The notes below the pieces were generated by a model that saw only the letters and a program-made list of their open reading frames with translations, did not search any database and had not been told where the DNA came from. 36,225 bases of DNA, from NCBI GenBank assembly GCA_902767135.1, contig CACXGE010000069.1, positions 1-36,225 of the forward strand, written 5' to 3'. Within the stretch, counting starts at the first letter, position 1. The number at the start of each line of letters is the position of its first letter. Position numbers and translations under genes: made by a program. Of this stretch, positions 7,662-16,304 are shown one piece after another. The stretch comes from an uncultured Lachnospiraceae bacterium. GTDB taxonomy: Bacteria; Bacillota; Clostridia; Lachnospirales; Lachnospiraceae.

Positions 7662-8324
7662 CTAATGTTCCATTTTTAACCACATTATCATTTGCCCTAA
7701 ATCCTCCAGAATCATTTTGGTCATTTTTTCCATTTCCTGATTCGGGGGTAATTTATCCGGCACCATGATAACGTCCATCCCGGCTCTATACCCGGCATAA
7801 ACTCCATGATAAGAATCCTCCACTGCATAACACTGTTCCGGTTTTACACCTAATGCCTGGGCAGCAGTAAGATATATTTCCGGTTCTGGCTTACTTTTCT
7901 TCACCATATCTCCATAGATTAATGCATCAAAATATCCTAAAACTCCCAAATGTTCCAGTTCCCTTGCTGCATACTCTCTGCGTGAGGAGGTTGCCAGACC
8001 GATGAGAAACTTTTCATTTTTCAAGTAATCTAATAAAGCAACCACACCCGGCTTTAACTGTAAGTCTCCCGAAACTGCCCTTTTATGAAATAATGCGGAC
8101 ATTTCCCCCTTATACTCATCATAGGGAAAATCCAGTCCATATCTGTCTAGAAATTTCGACTTGGTAATCACACGATTCATCCCAAGACATTCTGTGCAGG
8201 CTAAAGTGATATCTGGGATATGATACTTGTCTGCAATTTCCTGCCAGCAAGAAAACACCAATGTCTCAGAGTCCAAAATCACCCCGTCCATATCAAAAAT
8301 AACTGCTTTTTTCATATTTTCCAT
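7662..8324 (-). CDS. HAD superfamily hydrolase, beta-phosphoglucomutase/phosphatase-like
   Basis: The predicted cytosolic 220-aa phosphotransferase shows all four HAD motifs. Motif I is FDMDGVILDSE (nucleophile Asp11, acid/base Asp13), motif II is ATSSRREYA (Ser), motif III is KKSKPEPEIY (Lys), and motif IV is AVEDSYHGVYAG. An alpha-helical cap lies between motifs I and II, as in the PGM/phosphatase subgroup. The frame stays open to 8444, but those extra 40 codons overlap the preceding 56-aa gene. ATG at 8324 follows AAAGGA by only 4 nt, and an ATG at 8315 is an alternative. The substrate is not predictable. It is probably co-transcribed with the two small genes upstream. Confidence 0.9.
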   Translation of the reverse strand: MENMKKAVIFDMDGVILDSETLVFSCWQEIADKYHIPDITLACTECLGMNRVITKSKFLDRYGLDFPYDEYKGEMSALFHKRAVSGDLQLKPGVVALLDYLKNEKFLIGLATSSRREYAARELEHLGVLGYFDALIYGDMVKKSKPEPEIYLTAAQALGVKPEQCYAVEDSYHGVYAGYRAGMDVIMVPDKLPPNQEMEKMTKMILEDLGQMIMWLKMEH

Positions 8325-8349
8325 GATTTCCTTTACACTCTTGCATCTG

Positions 8350-8520
8350 TTACTGTTTTCGTACCACCTGGTATTCATCCCCATTGATATAATAGGAACA
8401 TTCTTTGGTATTTCCCTGAAGGAAACGTACCATATCATCTTCATCCAGATTCACTTCGCAAACATAACACTCATAATCCTCGTCATAGACAAAGTTTCCA
8501 CAGGTTTCACAAACACTCAT
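8350..8520 (-). CDS. Small two-CxxC protein, DUF6472-like
   Basis: This 56-aa reading frame begins MSVCETCGNFVYDEDYECY and ends DEYQVVRKQ. Two CxxC pairs (Cys4/Cys7 and Cys18/Cys21) plus Cys41 suggest a small zinc-ribbon or other metal-bound fold. From memory it matches the short Lachnospiraceae proteins grouped as DUF6472. No function is known. GGAG 7 nt before the ATG supports translation. It starts 2 nt after the stop of the 81-aa gene and ends 25 nt before the HAD start, so the three form a tight group. The frame is shorter than 60 codons and is easily missed. Confidence 0.8.
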   Translation of the reverse strand: MSVCETCGNFVYDEDYECYVCEVNLDEDDMVRFLQGNTKECSYYINGDEYQVVRKQ

Positions 8521-8522
8521 TG

Positions 8523-8768
8523 TTATTCTCCATTCTTTCTTGGTGGTGTTACATCCTCAAAACTACATTCATCTATCACATCAAATGCCTGTCCCTTTGC
8601 CCAAGGGCTCCCCACATCACATCTTCCATGGTGGTACTGTCTCACAGAGGTACCCGCCTCCAATTCATCTGACATCTGAATCTTGATTCTTCCGTCTCCC
8701 TTTGTTGCATACTGGTCTAACAAAGCTACGATATTATCAATATCTGTTTCATCATAATCTGCGCCCAT
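8523..8768 (-). CDS. Conserved-looking small protein of unknown function (81 aa)
   Basis: I do not recognise this protein. From the ATG at 8768 it has 81 residues, is acidic and soluble, and contains a distinctive YHHGRCDVGSPWAKG segment that looks like a conserved motif with possible metal ligands (His-His and Cys). An in-frame ATG at 8795 is possible, but GGGAGGAG lies 6 nt before 8768, which decides the start. It is followed after 2 nt by the two-CxxC gene and preceded by asnS and a hairpin, so it is probably read with them. Function is unknown. Confidence 0.7.
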   Translation of the reverse strand: MGADYDETDIDNIVALLDQYATKGDGRIKIQMSDELEAGTSVRQYHHGRCDVGSPWAKGQAFDVIDECSFEDVTPPRKNGE

Positions 8769-8833
8769 GATTGCTCCTCCCTTCCTGGCAAACATTCTTC
8801 TAATCCATACTCAAATTGTTGTTTTATATTTTT

Positions 8834-8864
8834 CATATCCGCTCAAAACTGCTGAACAGATATA
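8834..8864 (-). repeat. Palindromic element, left-hairpin type, after asnS
   Basis: The minus-strand RNA would pair ATATCTGTTCA with TGAGCGGATAT through 9 Watson-Crick and 2 G-U pairs. The 12-mer CTGAACAGATAT is identical to part of the hairpin at 21865-21895. It lies 3' of asnS and lacks a T run, so it is not a normal terminator. It may protect or process the message, or be a repeat remnant. Confidence 0.6.
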
Positions 8865-8867
8865 TTT

Positions 8868-10253
8868 TTATATCTGACAGTTATGCACTGTTCTTGGGAA
8901 TGGAATTACATCCCTGATATTGCTCATTCCAGTTAAATACATAACCATCCGCTCAAATCCCAACCCAAAACCGGCGTGACGCACACTGCCATACTTTCTC
9001 AAATCAAGATAAAATTCATAGTCTTCCTGTGACAATCCGCAGTCTTTCATACGCCCACACAACACTTCATAATTGTCTTCCCTCTGGCTTCCACCGATAA
9101 TCTCCCCAATACCTGGAACCAGACAATCCACTGCTGCCACAGTCTTGTTATCTTCATTTAACTTCATATAAAATGCCTTAATTTCCTTTGGATAGTCTGT
9201 GACAAACACAGGGGCTTTGTATATCTCTTCTGTGAGAAAACGCTCATGCTCGGTCTGCAAATCGCATCCCCAGCTCACCTTATATTCAAAGCGGTCATTG
9301 TATTCTTCCAAAACTTCCACTGCTTTTGTATAAGTAATTCTCACAAACTCTGAAGACACCACATGATGTAACCTTTCTAACAACCCCTTGTCCACATAAG
9401 TGTTTAGAAACTCCATCTCCTCCGGAGCATGATCTAACACATAGGTAATCACATATTTCATCATATCCTCTGCAAGGAGCATATCTTCCTCTAAACCTGC
9501 AAAAGCAATTTCCGGCTCAATCATCCAAAATTCCGCCGCATGTCTTGTAGTATTTGAATTTTCCGCACGGAAGGTTGGTCCAAAAGTGTAAATATTCTTA
9601 AAGGCACAGGCAAAGGTCTCCCCATTCAGCTGACCGCTGACGGTAAGATTGGTCTCTTTTCCAAAAAAATCTTTGGAATTATCCACCTTTCCTGATGCAT
9701 CCGTTGGAAGATTGTCCATGTCCAAGGTGGTGACACGAAACATTTCTCCCGCACCCTCGCAGTCACTTCCTGTAATAATTGGAGTGTGTACATATACAAA
9801 ACCCTTCTCCTGAAAAAACTGATGTATGGCATAGGCACATAGGGAACGAATACGAAATACAGCCTGGAATGTATTGGTCCTTGGACGCAAATGCGAAATA
9901 CTTCTCAAATACTCAAAAGAATGTTTCTTTTTTTGTAAAGGGAAATCGCTTGCAGATTCCCCTTCTATAGCAACAGTCTCTGCCTGGAGTTCAAAGGGCT
10001 GCTTTGCCTCTGGTGTAGCTATAAGCTTTCCGCTTACCACCAATGCTGCCCCTACATTGCATTTACTGATTTCCTTAAAATTTGTCAATTTTTCGTCATA
10101 AACCACCTGTATGGGCGTAAAAAAAGTACCGTCACTTAAGGTGATAAACCCAAAACTTTTAGAGCCTCTGTTGCTCCTAACCCAACCACCGATTTCAATG
10201 TTCTCTCCCAAATAAGTATTCTGATTTTTAAAAATTTCCCGAATTGTCACCAT
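8868..10253 (-). CDS. asnS: Asparagine--tRNA ligase
   Basis: This class IIb synthetase charges tRNA-Asn in the cytosol. Its 461 residues match the usual bacterial AsnRS length. An OB-fold anticodon domain (about 1-110, including [16 protein letters not shown]) precedes the catalytic core. The core carries motif 2 [19 protein letters not shown] and motif 3 [15 protein letters not shown], ending [10 protein letters not shown]. The AsnRS-type EPEIAF and [11 protein letters not shown] stretches distinguish it from AspRS. The start codon overlaps the stop of the pseudouridine synthase gene by 7 bp (ATGGTGA), so translation is probably coupled. No T-box leader is visible because the gene is internal to an operon. 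Confidence 0.97.
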   Translation of the reverse strand: MVTIREIFKNQNTYLGENIEIGGWVRSNRGSKSFGFITLSDGTFFTPIQVVYDEKLTNFKEISKCNVGAALVVSGKLIATPEAKQPFELQAETVAIEGESASDFPLQKKKHSFEYLRSISHLRPRTNTFQAVFRIRSLCAYAIHQFFQEKGFVYVHTPIITGSDCEGAGEMFRVTTLDMDNLPTDASGKVDNSKDFFGKETNLTVSGQLNGETFACAFKNIYTFGPTFRAENSNTTRHAAEFWMIEPEIAFAGLEEDMLLAEDMMKYVITYVLDHAPEEMEFLNTYVDKGLLERLHHVVSSEFVRITYTKAVEVLEEYNDRFEYKVSWGCDLQTEHERFLTEEIYKAPVFVTDYPKEIKAFYMKLNEDNKTVAAVDCLVPGIGEIIGGSQREDNYEVLCGRMKDCGLSQEDYEFYLDLRKYGSVRHAGFGLGFERMVMYLTGMSNIRDVIPFPRTVHNCQI

Positions 10254-10921
10254 CTTTTTTGCCTCTCTGTCCTATCATTTACATAGCGATTCAAAACCTT
10301 AGAACTGTTGCATTTAAACACCATTTCTGTTTCCTGCAAACTTAACTTACGATATCCTCCCACAGGAAGGTTTTCATCTAATTTTAGCTGTCCAATACTG
10401 ATTCTTTCCAAATACAGGACATAACATCCCACTGCCTTTAGCATTCGTCGCACCTGACGTTTTTTTCCTTCTTTTATCATAAGGAGTCCGGAGACTACCT
10501 GGGTATTTCTTGGGTTTCTCACTACATTGGAACACTCATACCCCGCAAACAAATGCTCTATTTCAGAAATGTGGGCTTTGTCTTTTATGATACATTTTGC
10601 CGGCTTTGTCTTTTCCGTCTCCCCCTTTAGCAGCACCCCCTGTTCTAAGCATTGTCGTTTTTCTTCATTTAATTCGCCCAATGCCCAGAAAAAATAAGTT
10701 TTTTCCACATGAAAATCTGGATGCATCATCCTCTGATTCCATTGCCCGTCATTGGTAAGCAACAACAGTCCTTGGGTATCCTTATCCAGTCTGCCCACTG
10801 GGTGCAGCTTTTCTTTCAACGGCTCTTCAAAATAGTCCATCACTGTTTTATGCACAGCATCTTTTTTTGCTGTAATGCAACCGGGGGGTTTGCGAAACAT
10901 ATAATACAATTTCTCTTCCAT
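10247..10921 (-). CDS. RsuA/RluB/E/F-type rRNA pseudouridine synthase, lacking the S4 domain
   Basis: The enzyme converts a specific uridine of ribosomal RNA to pseudouridine. The catalytic motif [20 protein letters not shown] places the catalytic Asp at residue 46, and [14 protein letters not shown] is the second family hallmark. The 224-aa protein starts almost directly with the catalytic domain (YMFRKPPG). It therefore lacks the N-terminal S4 RNA-binding domain of RsuA and RluB, which makes it more like the short RluE form. The start lies 2 nt after the stop of the secreted Ig-like gene, and its end overlaps asnS, so the three are one transcription unit. The target uridine is uncertain. 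Confidence 0.9.
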   Translation of the reverse strand: MEEKLYYMFRKPPGCITAKKDAVHKTVMDYFEEPLKEKLHPVGRLDKDTQGLLLLTNDGQWNQRMMHPDFHVEKTYFFWALGELNEEKRQCLEQGVLLKGETEKTKPAKCIIKDKAHISEIEHLFAGYECSNVVRNPRNTQVVSGLLMIKEGKKRQVRRMLKAVGCYVLYLERISIGQLKLDENLPVGGYRKLSLQETEMVFKCNSSKVLNRYVNDRTERQKRW

Positions 10922-10923
10922 AT

Positions 10924-12357
10924 CTATTTTACTACAATCTTAATTCTCTTGCTAATACCATTTTGTCCATAAGCATACACATAACAGCTTCCCTTTTTCT
11001 TTCCTGTGACTACCCCTGTTTTACTTACCGTTGCTATCGAAGTATTTTCAGATACATATCTTAGTTTGCCGCTGTATATCTTCTGCCTTTTTCCCACTAA
11101 AGTAACCTTTGCGTTCAGCTTGGATTTTTTTCCTTTCTTTATGATAATCTTACTATCCGCTGACACTTTTTTGGTATTAGAATACTTGCCACCTGTAGTA
11201 ACCCCATAGACTGTGCTGGAAATTTCTAAAATTTCTTTTTTATCCTCTTTATCCTTCTGAAACGCAACCACCATATATTTGTAATAGGTCTTCTCTTTTA
11301 AATTTTTCTGTGTAAAACTCACCTTGGAATTTTTGTTCATTGTGGCAAGCTTTACCATTTTCTTTCCGCAGGCAGCTCCATATACAAGATATCCGTCTGC
11401 CTTCTCCTGTTTTTTCCAACTAAGTTTTATTTTATCCTTGCTTTCTTTTAACTTTGGCTGAAGCTTTTTATAACTGCTTCCTTTTACATCCTTTGTATCT
11501 GTCTTTGTCTTACTTAAAGTTTTCTCAAAAGCTACAATATTTACATCTGTATCCTTTTCTTTCTCTGTTGCCTTTGTAATCGCTGGTGTAGCACTTAAAC
11601 CTGGTTTTTGGGTTACTGTTACCCTTACTGTTGGTGTAGGGGTCTGACTTACCACTCCCCCTTGAGATAACTCCTCAATATACTTCTTTATTTCAATAGT
11701 TTCCATACTGCCATCTGCAAGGGTTACCACTAAAGTTCCCTGAATTACTCCCTCTTCTGACATGGTAGCTTCCTTTTTTTGAAATTTTCCTGCTTCTGAA
11801 GTATCCCAGACTACATGGGCACCGTAGACAGTTGCCTTTTCTTCTGCTGCCTTTAATATGGTATCTCCTTCTAAAGAATTGTCATACACTAATTTATTCA
11901 AAGCGTCATTGATGGCATTCATCACATTTTCTGAATTTTTGTCATCCTCCACAGGATAACCCATCACCCGGTTCACCCCCAGTTCCTTCGTTTCACCTTT
12001 ATAAGTAAAACATAAGATTCCCTGAATCTTTCCCTGGGTGGTTTCTGTCATATCTATCTTAGTGAATTCTTTTCCTGCTTCTGTGCTAAACGCAACTTCA
12101 ATCTCCTCAAGTTCTCCAATTGCCTCGGTATTTTCCGCTGCCTCTTTTGCCACCTGAATAATTGCCTCAGGTCTGGTTCCATTGTCAAATATCATCTCAT
12201 CAATTGCCTTTGATGCCCGTTCTATTGCTTCTTTTAAAATCTGCTGTTGGGTTTCTCCTGCAAATACTACAATCTTTTCCCCAAAAACTGCCTCCGGCAC
12301 TGCTACCATTGTAACCATGGCCCCACAAAGCAACATTGTCACTAACTTTTTCTTCAT
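10924..12357 (-). CDS. Secreted protein with FnIII-like and Big_2 (Ig-like) domains, unknown function
   Basis: A signal peptide (MKKKLVTMLLCGAMV..., cleavage near residue 30) precedes about 220 residues. These hold two similar segments around 30-125 and 130-220, each with an amphipathic helix plus a short beta part (TIEIKKY, KELGVNRVMGYP). A Thr/Pro linker (TPTPTVRVTVTQKPG) leads to an FnIII-like domain and a C-terminal Big_2 domain ending YVSENTSIATVSKTGVVTG. Such modules typically mediate surface or polysaccharide contact. The two N-terminal segments look like an internal duplication that I cannot name. GGAGGG lies 10 nt before the ATG at 12357; an in-frame ATG at 12375 overlaps that ribosome site and is unlikely. 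A consensus-like promoter lies just upstream. Confidence 0.8.
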   Translation of the reverse strand: MKKKLVTMLLCGAMVTMVAVPEAVFGEKIVVFAGETQQQILKEAIERASKAIDEMIFDNGTRPEAIIQVAKEAAENTEAIGELEEIEVAFSTEAGKEFTKIDMTETTQGKIQGILCFTYKGETKELGVNRVMGYPVEDDKNSENVMNAINDALNKLVYDNSLEGDTILKAAEEKATVYGAHVVWDTSEAGKFQKKEATMSEEGVIQGTLVVTLADGSMETIEIKKYIEELSQGGVVSQTPTPTVRVTVTQKPGLSATPAITKATEKEKDTDVNIVAFEKTLSKTKTDTKDVKGSSYKKLQPKLKESKDKIKLSWKKQEKADGYLVYGAACGKKMVKLATMNKNSKVSFTQKNLKEKTYYKYMVVAFQKDKEDKKEILEISSTVYGVTTGGKYSNTKKVSADSKIIIKKGKKSKLNAKVTLVGKRQKIYSGKLRYVSENTSIATVSKTGVVTGKKKGSCYVYAYGQNGISKRIKIVVK

Positions 12358-12423
12358 AACATAATTTCCCTCCATTATTATTTGCTATGTTCTGGTCAAA
12401 AACCTCTTTATACAACTTATTTT

Positions 12424-12452
12424 ATTATACGTAACATATTCCTAGAATGCAA
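12424..12452 (-). promoter_or_regulatory. Promoter of the Ig-like protein / pseudouridine synthase / asnS operon
   Basis: On the minus strand TTGCAT (12447-12452) and TATAAT (12424-12429) are separated by 17 bp, giving a transcript start about 60 bp before the ATG. No other clear promoter lies between here and asnS, so this probably also drives asnS. Confidence 0.75.
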
Positions 12453-12509
12453 GTAGACTTTCTGTTGATTACAGATATTGTTATGATTTGATCGCTCTTT
12501 TTATACTAA

Positions 12510-12538
12510 TTGCATTTTTCTCCAAAGTAAGCTATACT
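12510..12538 (+). promoter_or_regulatory. Promoter of the HD-GYP gene
   Basis: TTGCAT (12510-12515) and TATACT (12533-12538) are 17 bp apart. Transcription would begin near 12545, about 50 bp before the ATG at 12594. It diverges from the operon promoter at 12424-12452. Confidence 0.72.
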
Positions 12539-12593
12539 TATAAGTATATTTTTGTGTATGTTTTTTGTTTGTACAAAAGAAAAGGGGGAAGTT

Positions 12594-14231
12594 ATGTACA
12601 ATCTATTTATCTCCATTCAATTTATTGGAATCATTTTTTTAATCTTTGAACTGGTATATATTATTTTACAGCGTCCTACAGAATTCCATGGACTATTAAC
12701 CTTGTCCACAGTTTCCACTCTGGTAAACTTTGTTGGTTATCTTTTTGAGCTTACCTCCACTACGAAAGAGGAAGCATTGCTTGCTGTAAAATTTATTTAT
12801 CTTGGTAAACCATTTATTGCACTTTCCATTTTTTTGTTTGTGGCAAAATTCTGTAAAGTCAAGTTATCCGGCTGGCTGAAAGGTGCTATGATACTGTTAC
12901 ACTTAAGTATATTCTTTTTTGTGCTTACTTGTGAACATCATACCATTTTTTATAGCTCTATTGACTTTACCACGGATGGACTCTTTCCCCATCTGATATT
13001 AGGACATGGAGTTTTGTATATTTTGTATTATGGTATTTTGGCTATTTATTTAATCCTTTTAAGTTATATGTGTATCCATAATTATCACAAAACAACCTCT
13101 GCCATCCACAAAAAACAGTTAAACTGTCTGATGCATATGATTTGCTCCACAGCAATAGGATTTGCACTTTACCTAAGTGGCTGTACTCAGGGATACGACT
13201 GTACTGCCCCTGCCTACCTTATCGCCACCATATTTCTAACGCTGTCTATCACAAAATACAAGCTATTTGATACGATTTCCCTGGCAAAAGAAAACGCTAT
13301 GGATACCTTTTCCGAAGGTTTAATGGTTTTTGACAACGAAGGGGATTTGCTTTATAACAATTCCACTGCCCAGCAGATTTTTCCTTCTTTACAGACAGGA
13401 CAGTATTCCGAAGATATGATACAGCTAAAAAAACTTTCTGACTGTAATTTAAGCCTTCACAGAAATGAACGGATTTATGACGTTACCCATCGTGATATTA
13501 TACGCAAAAATATTTCTTACGGAACCATGTATATTCTTCACGATATGACAGATACCTACAATTACACCGACCGTCTGAAAAAAGATGTGGCAGAAAAAAC
13601 AAAAGAAGTAATCTCTATCCAGCATTCTGTCATTGCCAGTTTTGCTAATATGATAGAAGCAAGGGATGATGTCACAGGACTTCACATAAAAAATACCAGT
13701 GAGTACGTAAAAATTGTGGCAAGAGCGCTGAAAGAAGAGGGAAAATATACAGATATCCTTACAGTCCAGTATTTAGAATATGTGATTCAGGCTGCTCCCC
13801 TTCATGACATTGGAAAAATTTCAATCCCTGATTATGTATTAAAAAAAGCAGACCGATTGACAAATGAAGAATTTGAGATTATCAAAACCCACCCTGTTGT
13901 GGGTGCAAAAATTATCGATGAAACCCTGGCTGGCCTGGAAGATGATGAATACGTAAACATCACCCGAGATGTGGCTTTGTATCATCACGAAAAATGGGAT
14001 GGCAATGGCTACCCGAAAGGTTTAAAAGGAGAAGAAATTCCCCTCTGTGCCAGAATTATGGCAATTGCGGATGTCTATGATGCACTCCGTTCCAAGAGAA
14101 GTTATAAAGAGGGATTCTCAAAGGAAAAATCAAAGGATATCATCTGGGAAAGCAGTGGAAGCCACTTTGACCCAGAAATTGTTGCAACATTTATGAATCA
14201 TATTGAAGAAATTGAAAGGGTGGTGGATTAA
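12594..14231 (+). CDS. Membrane HD-GYP protein (probable cyclic-di-GMP phosphodiesterase) with 7TM sensor and PAS-like domain
   Basis: This 545-aa protein has seven hydrophobic segments over residues 1-225, resembling the N-terminal 7TM region of some histidine kinases. A PAS-like domain follows (about 235-320, EGLMVFDNEGDLLYNNSTA), then a short coiled linker and an HD-GYP domain (345-540). Metal ligands and signature are intact: His364, His404-Asp405 (PLHDIGK), His433, His464-His465 (YHHEKWDGNGYP), Asp493 and Gly472-Tyr-Pro. It should therefore hydrolyse cyclic-di-GMP in response to a membrane or extracellular signal. A TTG at 12552 opens the frame, but AAGGGGGAAGTT directly before the ATG at 12594 fixes the start. 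It is monocistronic, with its own promoter and two hairpins downstream. Confidence 0.92.
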   Translation: MYNLFISIQFIGIIFLIFELVYIILQRPTEFHGLLTLSTVSTLVNFVGYLFELTSTTKEEALLAVKFIYLGKPFIALSIFLFVAKFCKVKLSGWLKGAMILLHLSIFFFVLTCEHHTIFYSSIDFTTDGLFPHLILGHGVLYILYYGILAIYLILLSYMCIHNYHKTTSAIHKKQLNCLMHMICSTAIGFALYLSGCTQGYDCTAPAYLIATIFLTLSITKYKLFDTISLAKENAMDTFSEGLMVFDNEGDLLYNNSTAQQIFPSLQTGQYSEDMIQLKKLSDCNLSLHRNERIYDVTHRDIIRKNISYGTMYILHDMTDTYNYTDRLKKDVAEKTKEVISIQHSVIASFANMIEARDDVTGLHIKNTSEYVKIVARALKEEGKYTDILTVQYLEYVIQAAPLHDIGKISIPDYVLKKADRLTNEEFEIIKTHPVVGAKIIDETLAGLEDDEYVNITRDVALYHHEKWDGNGYPKGLKGEEIPLCARIMAIADVYDALRSKRSYKEGFSKEKSKDIIWESSGSHFDPEIVATFMNHIEEIERVVD

Positions 14232-14241
14232 TCCACCACCC
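14218..14241 (+). terminator. Perfect 24-bp palindrome over the HD-GYP stop codon
   Basis: GGGTGGTGGATT/AATCCACCACCC is a perfect inverted repeat containing the stop codon TAA (14229-14231). The RNA hairpin is GC-rich and strong, but no T run follows. It may stabilise the 3' end or assist the second hairpin at 14292-14333. Confidence 0.5.
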
Positions 14242-14291
14242 TAAACCATGATATCACACTTAGCTAACATGCATTTTTCCTTTTTTAACCA

Positions 14292-14333
14292 TTTAAAAGA
14301 GCACCGCCGCTATTGCCACAGTGCTCTTTTAAA
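14292..14333. terminator. Bidirectional intrinsic terminator between the HD-GYP and ABC transporter genes
   Basis: A 13-bp stem (TTTAAAAGAGCAC at 14292-14304 with GTGCTCTTTTAAA at 14321-14333) carries a 16-nt loop. The A/T tails give CTTTTAAA on both strands, which suits termination of the HD-GYP message from the left and the ABC exporter message from the right. Confidence 0.7.
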
Positions 14334-14340
14334 CAAAAAC

Positions 14341-14570
14341 TATATATAATAATGAGGGGGGAGTAGTAAATTTACTTGGGGGAATAAATTTACTAAAAAA
14401 GGTATAAATTACTAGGATAACAAACTTCATCGACCTAAGTTTGCTTCTCCTGTACAGCAAAAACATAATATCATGTTCTATGATTTTTGTCTAGTACTTT
14501 TTAAAATTTTCGTAATCTTTTTGTAATATATCTAACTATTTATTAATATTCTTCATGATTTTATTCACTT
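14341..14570. other. Non-coding region with repeated AAATTTACT, GGGGG runs and one small hairpin
   Basis: No reading frame of note is present. A TATAAT sits at 14345-14350 without a matching -35 box. AAATTTACT occurs twice around a GGGGG run (14368-14400), and a 7-bp hairpin CAAACTT/AAGTTTG spans about 14423-14445. This could be a small RNA, a degenerate leader or plain spacer; nothing decides it. Confidence 0.35.
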
Positions 14571-16304
14571 TTACTGATATTGACTTTCGTACAATTGATA
14601 ATAAAATCCTTTTTTTCCTAACAGTTCTTCATGATTTCCCTGCTCAATAATATTCCCATCCTTCATAACCAGAATCACATCTGCCTCCTTTATGGTAGAT
14701 AGGCGATGAGCCACAATAAAACTGGTTCGCCCCACCATCATTTTTTCAAATGCTGACTGAATTTTCATCTCGGTTCGGGTATCAATCGAGGAAGTTGCCT
14801 CATCTAAAATCAGCATTGGCGGTTTACTTAGCATAATTCTTGCAATACACAATAACTGCTTTTGTCCGTCTGATAATCCTTCTGCCCCTTCCTTTACCAC
14901 AGTGTCATAGCCTTGCGGCAATCGTCTTATGAATCCATCTGCATATGCCATTTTTGCGGCTGCTATCATCTCCTCCTCTGTGGCATCCGGCTTTCCTTCT
15001 AAAAGATTATCTCGTATCGTAGCATTTCTAAGATTGGTTTCCTGTAATACCATTCCATAACAGCTTCTCAGACTTTTTCTGGTAATCTCCTGTATATCTA
15101 CCCCATCAATAAGAATCTTTCCTTCATCCACATCATAAAACCGCATTAACAAATTGATAAGGGTGGTTTTTCCACAGCCCGTAGGACCAACGATTGCCAC
15201 CCTCTGACCCGGTTTTACTTTCAGGCTCAAATGCTTTAGCAAAGGTTTTTCCTTATCATAAGAGAAGCTTACATTTTTAATCTCTACCATTCCTTTTACT
15301 TGGTCAGATAACAAAACTGCCTCTTTTTCCGGAATCTGTTCCTCTTCTTCCATGAATTCAAAGACTCTTCCCGCACAGGCAAAAGCATTCTGTAGTTCTG
15401 TAATCACTCCGGAAATCTCATTAAATGGCTTGGTGTACTGATTGGCGTAACTTAAAAAACAAGACAGCATACCAACCGTAAGATTTCCATTGAGCACTGC
15501 CATAGCCCCGGCAAAACCCACTCCCGTGTATACCAAACCGTTAATAAATCTGGTAGATGGATTGGTGATAGAAGAAAAGAAAATCGCCTTTAAGGAACAT
15601 TTGGTCAGCCGCTCATTGATTTCCCTGAATTGCTCTATTACCTTCTCTTCCCTGGAAAATGCTTTTACAACTTTTTGATTCCCTATCATTTCATCAATGA
15701 GGCTGGTCTGCTCTCCCTTGGTCTCTGACTGTACCCGGAACAAATGATAGGTATTACGTGCAATAAACCCTGCCACAAACAAAGACAAAGGGGTAATACA
15801 GACTACCACAAGAGTAATTCTTGGATTCAGGCTAACCATAAAAGCCAATGTGCCAAGAATGGTAACCACTCCGGTAAACAACTGCGTAAATCCCAACAAC
15901 AAACCTTCCGAAAGCTGTTCTACATCTGCAATCATCTTACTGACAATCTCTCCTTGAGGTTTGGGATCCAAATAACTTAAGGGCAGATTTTGCAGATGCG
16001 AAAATGCGTCTTCTCTAATATCCCTTACCACATGATAGGTGATTTTATTGTTGCAAAGGTTCATTACCCACTGGGAAAGAGCTGTAATTCCAATAAAAAT
16101 CACAATCCGAATGCTGATACTATGTATTTGATGAAAATTCACCTGATTCTCTCCCACAATGTTGTCAATCACATTTCCAATTAAAATAGGAATATACAAG
16201 GACAATAATGCGGAGATTGCAGCTAGCACAAAAGAAAAGAACACAAAGATTCCATATTTTCTCACATATGCAAATATTTTTTTCGTTGTCTCTCTACTGT
16301 TCAT
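14571..16304 (-). CDS. ABC exporter half-transporter, second subunit (degenerate signature motif)
   Basis: This is a type IV ABC exporter of 577 aa, with a six-helix membrane domain (about 15-310) and a nucleotide-binding domain (335-577). Walker A is GPTGCGKTT (373-381) and Walker B ends LILDEA with catalytic Glu502. The signature reads LSDGQ (477-481) instead of LSGGQ. The upstream gene shows the opposite pattern, so the two should pair as a heterodimer with one working and one degenerate ATP site. AAAGGGGGAAGACA before the ATG at 16304 fixes the start, which overlaps the upstream gene by 11 bp. The frame is open to 16355. Cargo (drug, peptide or lipid) is unknown. Confidence 0.93.
   Translation of the reverse strand: MNSRETTKKIFAYVRKYGIFVFFSFVLAAISALLSLYIPILIGNVIDNIVGENQVNFHQIHSISIRIVIFIGITALSQWVMNLCNNKITYHVVRDIREDAFSHLQNLPLSYLDPKPQGEIVSKMIADVEQLSEGLLLGFTQLFTGVVTILGTLAFMVSLNPRITLVVVCITPLSLFVAGFIARNTYHLFRVQSETKGEQTSLIDEMIGNQKVVKAFSREEKVIEQFREINERLTKCSLKAIFFSSITNPSTRFINGLVYTGVGFAGAMAVLNGNLTVGMLSCFLSYANQYTKPFNEISGVITELQNAFACAGRVFEFMEEEEQIPEKEAVLLSDQVKGMVEIKNVSFSYDKEKPLLKHLSLKVKPGQRVAIVGPTGCGKTTLINLLMRFYDVDEGKILIDGVDIQEITRKSLRSCYGMVLQETNLRNATIRDNLLEGKPDATEEEMIAAAKMAYADGFIRRLPQGYDTVVKEGAEGLSDGQKQLLCIARIMLSKPPMLILDEATSSIDTRTEMKIQSAFEKMMVGRTSFIVAHRLSTIKEADVILVMKDGNIIEQGNHEELLGKKGFYYQLYESQYQ

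Noticed and set aside
8325..8444. N-terminal extension of the HAD protein by 40 residues
   Set aside because: It overlaps the 56-aa gene in another frame, and the extra residues match no HAD protein.
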